In this document: piece after piece, positions 35,553 through 41,905 of the stretch
How the letters are laid out: each line of letters opens with the position of its first letter
Numbering within the stretch: position 1 is the stretch's first letter
NCBI RefSeq assembly: GCF_030705415.1
Contig: NZ_JAUZED010000020.1
Span: forward strand, 1 to 41,905
Source of the DNA: Curtobacterium sp. A7_M15
GTDB lineage: Bacteria; Actinomycetota; Actinomycetes; Actinomycetales; Microbacteriaceae
Length of the DNA stretch: 41,905 nucleotides
Reading direction: 5' to 3'
Position numbers and translations under genes: made by a program
Notes under the pieces: model-generated
The model's database searches: none
Seen by the model: only the letters and a program-made list of their open reading frames with translations
What the model was told of the DNA's origin: nothing

Positions 35553-36289
35553 GGGTGGGTTCCTTCCACAGGGGTTGATGCTCGTGGTGCTGAGCTGCGG
35601 GTGCTCCGACGCGACAGACGCGCTGCCCCGGCGGAGACACCCGCGGGGACGGCGAGCCGCTGCAGCGCGGCGAAGACGATCTCGAACGCGATGGCGAGGG
35701 CGATCACCAGGAGGGAACCGCCGAGCACCTCCGCGTAGTCCGAGTTGGCGATGCCGGAGAAGGCGTAGCCGCCGAGCCCGCCGGCGTTGATGTAGCCGAC
35801 CAGGGTCGCGGTGGCGACGACCTGCAGGACGGCGGCGCGGATGCCGCCGACGATGAGCGGCAGGGCGAGCGGGATCTCGACCTTGCCGAGGATCTGCCAC
35901 CCGGTCATCCCCTGGGCCCTGGCGGCGTCGACCACGACGCGGTCGATCGCCTCGACGCCGGAGTAGGCACCGGCGAGGACCGACGGGATCGCGAGGATGA
36001 CGAGGGCGATGAGCGGCGCACCGAGACCCAGCCCGATCGAGAGCGCGAGCAGCGTCAGGACGCCGAGCGTCGGCAGGGCTCGGATGCCGCCCGAGACGCC
36101 CACCGCGATCGAGCGCCCCTTGCCGGTGTGCCCGATCAGCAGCCCGACCGGCACGGCGATCGCGACCGCGATCGCGACGGCGAGCAGCGTGATCCAGACG
36201 TGCTCCCACAACCGGATGCCGATGGCGTTCGACCCCGTGTTGTTGGCCGGGTCGAAGATCCAGGCGATGCCCTGGGCGAAGAGGTTCAT
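35549..36289 (-). CDS. Osmoprotectant ABC transporter permease (OpuCB/ProW type)
   Basis: 246 residues, five or six membrane helices, BPD_transp_1 domain. The EAA loop is AIDRVVVDAARAQGMTGWQILGKVEIPLALP. GIRALPTLGVLTLLAL is a strong family signature. A Ser/Arg-rich cytoplasmic tail of about 30 residues follows the last helix. Overlaps both neighbours by 4 bases. Confidence 0.92.
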   Translation of the reverse strand: MNLFAQGIAWIFDPANNTGSNAIGIRLWEHVWITLLAVAIAVAIAVPVGLLIGHTGKGRSIAVGVSGGIRALPTLGVLTLLALSIGLGLGAPLIALVILAIPSVLAGAYSGVEAIDRVVVDAARAQGMTGWQILGKVEIPLALPLIVGGIRAAVLQVVATATLVGYINAGGLGGYAFSGIANSDYAEVLGGSLLVIALAIAFEIVFAALQRLAVPAGVSAGAARLSRRSTRSSAPRASTPVEGTHP

Positions 36290-37008
36290 GCGGACACCTC
36301 GTTCGCTCGGACGTCGTCGGCGGCGCGGCGACGGACGGCGCGGGCGTTCCGACCGCTCCCCCGTGTCCACGGCATCGCGAGACGACCGGCCGCGACGAGC
36401 AGCGCGTCGAACACGAGCGCGAGGACGATGGTCAGGACGATGCCGGTGACGATCTCGGCGCTGATGCCGCGCTTGAGGCCGTCGGTGAGCAGGAACCCGA
36501 GGTTCGGCACGCCGATGAGCGCACCGACCGTGATCAGGCTGATCGTGGACACCGACACCACCCGGATGCCGGCGAGCAGGACCGGGCCGGCGAGCGGCAG
36601 CTCGACCCGGAAGAACCGTTGCGCGGGTGAGTACCCGAGCGCCTCGGATGCGCCGACCACGTCCTGGTCGACCGCGTCGATGGCGTCGGCGGCGGACCGG
36701 GCCATCAGGGCCACGCCGAAGATGGTCATCGCGATCACGACGTTCACCGGGTCGAGGGTGCTCGTGCCGATGATCGCGGGGAGCACCAGGAAGAGGGGCA
36801 GGGCGGGGATCGTGTACAGCAGGCTCGCGACGACGACGATCGTCGAGGCGGTCCCCCGGGCCGCGCCGCTCCGCTTCCGCAGGCGCGACACGAGCAGGCC
36901 GATCGGGACGGACAACAGGAAGCTGATCACGATCGGCGGGATCGCCAGCCAGACGTGCGCGATCAGGTTGTCGCTGATCGTGTCCGTGTTGCCGAGGACC
37001 CAGTTCAC
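36286..37008 (-). CDS. Osmoprotectant ABC transporter permease (OpuCD/ProW type)
   Basis: 240 residues, the second permease half. EAA loop AIDAVDQDVVGASEALGYSPAQRFFRVELPLAGP; YTIPALPLFLVLPAIIG matches its partner's GIRALPTLGVL helix. Start GTG overlaps the ATPase stop by 4 bases. A basic tail of about 28 residues closes it. The two permeases form the heterodimeric channel. Confidence 0.92.
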   Translation of the reverse strand: MNWVLGNTDTISDNLIAHVWLAIPPIVISFLLSVPIGLLVSRLRKRSGAARGTASTIVVVASLLYTIPALPLFLVLPAIIGTSTLDPVNVVIAMTIFGVALMARSAADAIDAVDQDVVGASEALGYSPAQRFFRVELPLAGPVLLAGIRVVSVSTISLITVGALIGVPNLGFLLTDGLKRGISAEIVTGIVLTIVLALVFDALLVAAGRLAMPWTRGSGRNARAVRRRAADDVRANEVSA

Positions 37009-37874
37009 GCGTCGCCCCGTCGCTCCTGCGGAACGGCCTCGGCCGCGTCCACGACCTGCACGGGGCCGGTGAGCACGCCGGCGGCCCGTCCCTCGCCGTC
37101 GACGACGATCGGCCCGGTGGGGGTCTGCTCGACGCGGAGCGCACGACGGCCGCGGCCGGCGCCGATGAAGTTCGCGACGAAGTCGTCGGCCGGCTCGGCG
37201 AGGATCTCGGCCGGGGTGCCGAGCTGGGCGATCTCGCCGCCCTTCTTGAGGATCACGACCTGGTCGCCGAGCTTGAAGGCCTCGTCGATGTCGTGCGTGA
37301 CGAACACCACGGTCTTGCCGAGCTCGCGCTGCAGCCGGATGAGCTCGTCCTGCAGGTCGTTCCGCACGAGGGGGTCGACCGCACCGAAGGGCTCGTCCAT
37401 GAGGAGGATGTTCGGGTCGACCGCGAGTCCGCGGGCGACGCCGACACGCTGCTGCTGGCCACCGGAGAGCTGCGAGGGGTACCGGTTCGCGAGCGAACGG
37501 TCGAGGCCGACCGTGTCCATGAGTTCGAGGGCGCGTCGGCGTGCGTCCGCCCTCGGGACGCCCGTCAGCAGCGGCACGGTCGCGATGTTGTCGGCGACCC
37601 TGCGGTGCGGCAGCAGCCCGGCGTTCTGCATCACGTAGCCGATGCTCCGGCGGAGCTTGACCGGGTCGACGCCCGCGACGTCCTCCCCGTCGATCTCGAC
37701 GGCACCGGCGCTGGGGTCGACCATGCGGTTGATCATCCGGAGCAGTGTGGTCTTGCCGCAGCCGCTCGACCCGACGAAGACCGTCGTGGTCCTCGAGGGG
37801 ATGACGAGGCTGAAGTCGTCGACCGCGTTGGTGCCGTCCGGGTAGGTCTTGCGCACCGAGCGGAACTCGATCAT
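37005..37874 (-). CDS. Osmoprotectant ABC transporter ATP-binding protein (OpuCA/ProV type)
   Basis: 289 residues. Walker A GSSGCGKTT, FVMQN-like Q-loop GYVMQNAGLLPHRRV, signature LSGGQQQR, Walker B ILLMDEPFGAVD, and FVTHDIDEAFKLGD. The C-terminal about 60 residues hold only a remnant of the CBS region (RALRVEQTPTGPIVVDGEGRAAGVL), shorter than in ProV proteins with tandem CBS domains that gate by ionic strength. First gene of the operon; AAGGG lies before ATG 37874. Confidence 0.94.
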   Translation of the reverse strand: MIEFRSVRKTYPDGTNAVDDFSLVIPSRTTTVFVGSSGCGKTTLLRMINRMVDPSAGAVEIDGEDVAGVDPVKLRRSIGYVMQNAGLLPHRRVADNIATVPLLTGVPRADARRRALELMDTVGLDRSLANRYPSQLSGGQQQRVGVARGLAVDPNILLMDEPFGAVDPLVRNDLQDELIRLQRELGKTVVFVTHDIDEAFKLGDQVVILKKGGEIAQLGTPAEILAEPADDFVANFIGAGRGRRALRVEQTPTGPIVVDGEGRAAGVLTGPVQVVDAAEAVPQERRGDA

Positions 37875-37912
37875 GGGTGCCCTTCTGTTCGGAGGTAGCC
37901 CGACTCCGAGTG

Positions 37913-37930
37913 AGAGTACCCGTCGGGTAC
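37913..37930 (-). promoter_or_regulatory. Osmoprotectant operon promoter with overlapping palindrome
   Basis: TACTCT (minus strand, 37918-37913) is the -10 candidate, giving a 30-40 base leader. The perfect palindrome GTACCC-GTC-GGGTAC (37916-37930) covers part of it, as expected for a repressor site. The adjacent TetR gene is the obvious candidate regulator, by position only. Confidence 0.5.
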
Positions 37931-38009
37931 GACACCCGTTCGGCCGTGACGACGTGTGTCGTGTCCCGGACAGCGCGGGCTCGGACAGCGCGCGCAGCGT
38001 CCGGACGCC

Positions 38010-38047
38010 ACGACGCCCGTCTCTCCTGTTCGGAGGACGGGCGTCGT
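38010..38047 (-). terminator. tetR terminator hairpin
   Basis: ACGACGCCCGTC (38010-38021) pairs perfectly with GACGGGCGTCGT (38036-38047), with a further CTCC/GGAG inside. It lies 20 bases past the tetR stop and separates it from the osmoprotectant operon; no U-tract. Confidence 0.75.
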
Positions 38048-38066
38048 CGGATTGCCGCTCGGCGTG

Positions 38067-38714
38067 TCAGGAGGCGGCGATCACCGCTTCGAGGTGCGCC
38101 CGGCTCATCGTCCGGTACTCCTCGATCAACGCGGAGTCGGGGTTCGCGGGGTCGCGGTGCGCCCGGGCGAGGACGGCGTGCGCGGACTCGGCGAGGACGA
38201 CCCACGTGCGCTCGATGCGCTCCCCCGTCGGCACCCCGTACCGCTCGTGCATGATCTGGGCCACAGCGCTCCCCAGCGCGGCCATCCGGTCTTCGGCGTC
38301 CCCGGTGCCGGTGTCCGCCGCGTCGCCGAAGCGGATCGCCCGGAAGCCCGGCTCGGTGCGGTACATCTCGGCGGTGACGTCGATGAGCGCGTCGCAGGCG
38401 GCCTGCCAGGTCGTCGCGCCGCTCGTGTCGAGCGCGGTGACGAACCGCTCGGCCAGGCGCTGGGTGCTGCGGATCGCCAGCGCCTCGACCACGGCTATCC
38501 GGTCCGGGAAGTAGCGGTAGACGGTGCCGATGGAGGCCCCGGCCCGCTCGGCCACCATCGCGGTGGTCAGGCGCTCGAACCCGATCTCGTCGATCACCGC
38601 GGCGGCGGCGTCGAGGAGGCCGGCGAGGCGCGCCGAACTGCGGGCTTGGACCGGCTCGTTCCTGAGCAGTGATGATCCCCCCGGCAGTGCGTTCGATACC
38701 TCGGTGACGAGCAC
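38067..38714 (-). CDS. TetR-family transcriptional regulator
   Basis: 215 residues. N-terminal helix-turn-helix at about 49-68 (LTTAMVAERAGASIGTVYRYFPDR), after an unusually long 25-residue leader; the C-terminal ligand/dimer domain is all-helical and unassigned. Start GTG 38714 is set by AGGAGA four to five bases upstream. Divergent from the App1-domain gene and upstream of, but not co-transcribed with, the osmoprotectant operon. It may regulate either, or itself. Confidence 0.9.
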   Translation of the reverse strand: MLVTEVSNALPGGSSLLRNEPVQARSSARLAGLLDAAAAVIDEIGFERLTTAMVAERAGASIGTVYRYFPDRIAVVEALAIRSTQRLAERFVTALDTSGATTWQAACDALIDVTAEMYRTEPGFRAIRFGDAADTGTGDAEDRMAALGSAVAQIMHERYGVPTGERIERTWVVLAESAHAVLARAHRDPANPDSALIEEYRTMSRAHLEAVIAAS

Positions 38715-38766
38715 GTGTTCTCCTCTTGCGCCGACAGCGCGGTCATGTGGGTGTGACGGACCAACT

Positions 38767-38798
38767 GTCGCAGAGACCGGCTGGAATATCGCTGCGAC
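38767..38798. promoter_or_regulatory. Inverted repeat between tetR and the App1 gene
   Basis: GTCGCAG (38767-38773) and CTGCGAC (38792-38798) with an 18-base spacer that holds the AT-rich GGAATATC. It may be an operator around the tetR promoter. A direct repeat ACGTGTG (about 38810 and 38825) follows. Confidence 0.4.
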
Positions 38799-38857
38799 TC
38801 TCCCAGGACACGTGTGAGTGCGTACGTGTGCCGGGTGCGACGTGGAATGATGGAACG

Positions 38858-39922
38858 ATGCCCGACCCGACGCCCCACGAGCCGTCGTTGGCCGAGCCGA
38901 TCCTGCACCGGGCGGCCCGCATCGAGGACGCCGTCCAGGAGTTCCGTGAGCAGCGGGCGCGCCGCCGCGGTCTGGTGCCCACCGTCATCCCGTACACCGG
39001 CTACGGCGCGCCCGGATGGGTCCGGGTCCTCTGCCGGGTCCTCCTCACGCGTCGCGGACTCGCCTCCGACGCCTCCTTCTACGGAGTCCGCGGCTGGCGG
39101 AGCTTCACGAGCGTCGCGGTCGACGACGCCGAGGTCACGATCACCGCGGGCGGCACCTCACACGTGGTGCAGTCCGACCGGGGCGGTGTGGTCGACACCA
39201 TCGTGCCGATCGACCTCGAGCCCGGGTGGCGGACGATCAAGCTGTCCGCCGGGGGCATGCGTGACGTCGAGGCGGACGTCTTCATCGTGCACCCGGACAC
39301 CCGGTTCGGGTTGCTGTCGGACATCGACGACACCGTGATGGTGACCTCGCTCCCCCGCCCGATGCTCGCCGCGTGGAACTCGTTCGTGCTCACGGAGCAC
39401 GCACGCCGGCCCGTCCCGGGCATGTCCGTGCTCTACGAGCGGGTCCTCGCGCAGCACCCCGGCGCCCCGACGGTCTACCTCTCCACGGGCGCCTGGAACG
39501 TCGCGCCGACACTGCAGCGCTTCCTCAGCCGGAACCTCTACCCCTCCGGCACCCTGCTGCTCACCGACTGGGGTCCCACGCACGACCGGTTCTTCCGGAG
39601 CGGCCAGCTGCACAAGCAGCAGAACCTCGAACGGCTCGCCCAGGACTTCCCGGACGTGCAGTGGCTCCTCGTCGGCGACGACGGGCAGCACGACGAGTCG
39701 CTCTACGGCGAGTTCGCCCGTGCCCACCCCGAGAACGTCGCCGGCGTCGCCATCCGACAGCTCTCCACCAGCGAGGCGGTCCTCGCCGGTGGACGCTCCC
39801 GTGCCCAGGAGCGCTCGCGCGAGTCCTCCGCGCCCTGGGTCTACGCACCGGACGGCGCCGGCATGTGGTCCGAGCTGGCGCGGGTCGGCATCACCCGTGC
39901 CGACCCGGACGACCCGGCCTGA
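38858..39922 (+). CDS. App1-domain (DUF2183) phosphatase
   Basis: 354 residues, HAD-like. Motif I LLSDIDDTVMVTS (DxDDT) at about 153-160; YLSTGAWNVAPTLQRFL and LLTDWGPT hold motif II and substrate loops; Lys in HKQQNLERL; motif IV VGDDGQHDESLYGE near 272. Eukaryotic App1 is a phosphatidate phosphatase; bacterial substrates are unknown. No signal peptide. ATG 38858 has GGAA nearby and an AATGAT hexamer 6 bases upstream. Followed by a hairpin and the GH15 gene. Confidence 0.87.
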   Translation: MPDPTPHEPSLAEPILHRAARIEDAVQEFREQRARRRGLVPTVIPYTGYGAPGWVRVLCRVLLTRRGLASDASFYGVRGWRSFTSVAVDDAEVTITAGGTSHVVQSDRGGVVDTIVPIDLEPGWRTIKLSAGGMRDVEADVFIVHPDTRFGLLSDIDDTVMVTSLPRPMLAAWNSFVLTEHARRPVPGMSVLYERVLAQHPGAPTVYLSTGAWNVAPTLQRFLSRNLYPSGTLLLTDWGPTHDRFFRSGQLHKQQNLERLAQDFPDVQWLLVGDDGQHDESLYGEFARAHPENVAGVAIRQLSTSEAVLAGGRSRAQERSRESSAPWVYAPDGAGMWSELARVGITRADPDDPA

Positions 39923-39936
39923 GCCATCCCTCAGCG

Positions 39937-39966
39937 ACCACCCCCTGCTCCCGAGCAGGCGGTGGT
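39937..39966 (+). terminator. Hairpin between the App1 and GH15 genes
   Basis: 13-position stem with one mismatch (39937-39949 with 39954-39966), CCCG loop, no U-tract; fills most of the 55-base gap. May terminate or attenuate read-through into the GH15 gene. Confidence 0.6.
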
Positions 39967-39977
39967 TGGATCAGCCC

Positions 39978-41867
39978 ATGAGCCCGGCTGACACACCGAC
40001 CAACCGCATCGAGGACCACGCGCTGATCGGCGACACCTACACCGCCGCGCTCGTCGGGCGCGACGGCACCGTCGACTGGGCGTGCCTGCCCCGCTTCGAC
40101 AGCCCGTCCACGTTCGCCGCCCTGCTCGGGTCGGCGGAGCACGGCGGCTGGTCACTGCGTCCGTCCGACCCCGACGCGACGTCGCACCGTCGGTACGTCG
40201 GTGACTCCCTCGTGCTCTCGACGGTCTGGACGACGAGCACGGGCGTGGTCGAGGTCACCGACTTCATGCCGATCGGTGCCCATCGGGCGTCCATCGTCCG
40301 GCGCGTCCGGGGCCTCCGTGGCTCCGTCGAGGTGGAGCAGGTCCTCACCGTCCGGTTCGACTACGCTCGCGCGCTCCCCTGGGTCCGGCAGATCGGTGGT
40401 GACGAGGACCCGGCGCTGCTGGCCACGGCGGGCCCCGGCTCGGTGATCGTCCGCGGACCCCGCTTCCACGCCCGCGGCCACAGCCACACCGCGACGACGA
40501 CCGTCCGCGACGGTGAGGTGGTCGACACCGTCCTGACCTGGTACCCCTCGCACCGGGAACCGCCGACGCCGTTGGACGTCACCGAGGCCCTGCGCCGCAC
40601 GACACGGTGGTGGGAGGACTGGATGGCGCCGGTGCGCACCCACGGCCGGTACGTCGACGCCACCCGACGCTCGCTCCTCCTGCTCCGCGCGATGACCCAC
40701 GCGGAGACGGGCGGAGTGGTCGCCGCCGCGACCACGAGCCTGCCCGAGGACCCGGGCGGGGAACGGAACTGGGACTACCGGTACGTCTGGCTCCGTGACG
40801 CCTCGCTCGCGCTGGCATCGCTCATCGCCCACGGGTACCGCGACGAGGCGACGCACTGGCGCGGCTGGCTCCTGCGGGCGATCGCGGGTGACCCGGCGGA
40901 CGTCCAGATCATGTACGGCGTCGCCGGCGAGCGGGAGCTCCCGGAGCGCACGCTCGAGAACCTGCCGGGGTACGCGCACTCGACCCCGGTGCGCGTCGGC
41001 AACGGCGCCTACACGCAGTACCAGGGGGACGTGTTCGGTGAGGTCCTCGCGGCGCTCCACGACGCACGGGAGCTCGGGGTCGAGGAGAACGCGGACTCCT
41101 GGGCGCTCCAACGCGCCCTGCTCGGCTACGTCGAGGAGCACTGGCAGGAGCCGGACAATGGCATCTGGGAGATGCGCGGCCCCCGGCGGCACTTCACGCA
41201 CTCACGCGCCATGATCTGGGCAGCCTTCGACCGGGGTGTCGCCGCCGTCGAGGAGTTCGGTCTCGAGGGCCCCGTCGACCGCTGGCGGCGGCTCCGCGAC
41301 GAGGTGCGCGCCGAGATCGAGGAGCACGGATGGAACGCGGAGCGGGGCAGCTACCGCCAGCACTACGACACCGACGAGGTGGACGCCAGCCTGCTCGTCC
41401 TGCCGCAGATCGGGTACGTGAAGCCCGATGACCCGCGGATGACGGGGACCGTCGCCGCGATCGAGCAGGACCTCCGGACCGGCGACGACGGGCTCGTGCT
41501 CCGGTACCGCACCTCGTCGGGCTTCGACGGCCTCTCCGGCAGCGAGCACCCGTTCCTCGCGTGCTCGTTCTGGCTCGTCGAGCAGTACGCCGCATCCGGG
41601 CGCGTCGAGGACGCCGAGCGGCTGATGGACGTGCTCGTCGGCTACGCGAACGACGTCGGGATGCTCTCCGAGGAGATCGACGTCGCCACCGGGCACCACA
41701 TCGGGAACACCCCGCAGGCGCTGTCGCACCTCACGCTCGTGTCCGCCGCGGACGCGATCGCGCGTGCGCGCGGCACGGCGGCCGGCCACCGGACGCGACT
41801 CGCCGTCCACGACGGCGGCACCCGCTCGTGGACCGGGGAAGGCGAGCGGGCGGGCAGTCCCGCCTGA
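39978..41867 (+). CDS. Glycoside hydrolase family 15 protein (glucoamylase/trehalase-like)
   Basis: 629 residues, cytoplasmic. N-terminal beta-sandwich domain (IEDHALIGDTYTAALVGRDGTVDWACLPRFDS), then the (alpha/alpha)6 barrel: NWDYRYVWLRDASLAL near 263, PVRVGNGAYTQYQGDVFGE near 337, the proposed acid Glu in DNGIWEMRGP near 395, and the proposed base Glu in MLSEEIDVATGHHIGNTPQALSHL near 564. Actinobacterial members include trehalases and glucoamylases, so it may recycle trehalose or alpha-glucans. Weak ribosome-binding site; ATG 39978 is the first before the conserved start. Confidence 0.92.
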   Translation: MSPADTPTNRIEDHALIGDTYTAALVGRDGTVDWACLPRFDSPSTFAALLGSAEHGGWSLRPSDPDATSHRRYVGDSLVLSTVWTTSTGVVEVTDFMPIGAHRASIVRRVRGLRGSVEVEQVLTVRFDYARALPWVRQIGGDEDPALLATAGPGSVIVRGPRFHARGHSHTATTTVRDGEVVDTVLTWYPSHREPPTPLDVTEALRRTTRWWEDWMAPVRTHGRYVDATRRSLLLLRAMTHAETGGVVAAATTSLPEDPGGERNWDYRYVWLRDASLALASLIAHGYRDEATHWRGWLLRAIAGDPADVQIMYGVAGERELPERTLENLPGYAHSTPVRVGNGAYTQYQGDVFGEVLAALHDARELGVEENADSWALQRALLGYVEEHWQEPDNGIWEMRGPRRHFTHSRAMIWAAFDRGVAAVEEFGLEGPVDRWRRLRDEVRAEIEEHGWNAERGSYRQHYDTDEVDASLLVLPQIGYVKPDDPRMTGTVAAIEQDLRTGDDGLVLRYRTSSGFDGLSGSEHPFLACSFWLVEQYAASGRVEDAERLMDVLVGYANDVGMLSEEIDVATGHHIGNTPQALSHLTLVSAADAIARARGTAAGHRTRLAVHDGGTRSWTGEGERAGSPA

Positions 41868-41869
41868 CG

Positions 41870-41887
41870 CAGTGGTCGCCACCACTG
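41870..41887 (+). terminator. Small hairpin after the GH15 gene
   Basis: CAGTGGT - CGCC - ACCACTG, a 7-bp stem 2 bases past the stop codon. The window ends 18 bases later, in GGAGGCACGG (41895-41904), the dispersed motif. Confidence 0.5.
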
Positions 41888-41905
41888 TCGGACGGGAGGC
41901 ACGGT

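Overview
The window is high-GC DNA, almost completely filled with genes, from an actinobacterium. The block lepA - hemW - hrcA - dnaJ - rsmE - HIT - phoH - ybeY - hlyC/corC - era, next to rpsT, holA, comEC, comEA and leuS, is the conserved actinobacterial housekeeping arrangement. The flavour of the proteins and the frequent 4-base ATGA/GTGA overlaps point to Microbacteriaceae (a Curtobacterium-like organism is my best guess; inference only). No rRNA, tRNA, CRISPR, transposase, integrase or phage gene is visible.

Layout, left to right. (1) 33-1936: leuA on the minus strand, preceded by a 14-codon leader ORF with four consecutive Leu codons and an 11-bp hairpin, a classic leucine attenuator. 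(2) 2123-6383: a two-component system (NarL-type regulator and DesK-type kinase) next to a MacB/FtsX-type ABC exporter, with a candidate operator between them. (3) 6452-13699: the minus-strand hrcA-dnaJ-rsmE-HIT-phoH-ybeY-corC-era series, headed by a degenerate CIRCE element. (4) 13808-17455: small genes (DUF4870, HemW, HAD phosphatase, DUF1990, a membrane protein) arranged as tight convergent and divergent pairs. (5) 17465-21097: lepA and a PLP aminotransferase on minus, rpsT on plus. (6) 21098-21595: a 498-base repeat-rich spacer with the rpsT terminator, G-rich tandem repeats, a REP-like inverted repeat and a hexanucleotide tandem array. (7) 21596-28433: holA, comEC, comEA (DNA uptake) and leuS on minus. 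(8) 28559-34335: cydABDC, cytochrome bd oxidase with its CydDC exporter, from one well-formed promoter. (9) 34617-37874: a four-gene OpuC/ProVWX-type osmoprotectant transporter, every junction overlapping by 4 bases, with a palindrome over its promoter. (10) 38067-41867: a TetR regulator, an App1-domain (DUF2183) phosphatase and a GH15 glucoamylase/trehalase-like enzyme.

The most interesting signals are outside the proteins: the leuA leader peptide; nine start codons (including the leader peptide) that lie exactly 6-7 bases after a TANNNT -10 hexamer, suggesting that much of this region is made from leaderless mRNAs; two copies of a REP-like inverted repeat with GAGGTCGCACGA arms; and a second, weaker dispersed motif GGAGGCRCGG. 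The protein-coding content itself is ordinary, and I do not see an evident new defence, toxin or biosynthetic system.
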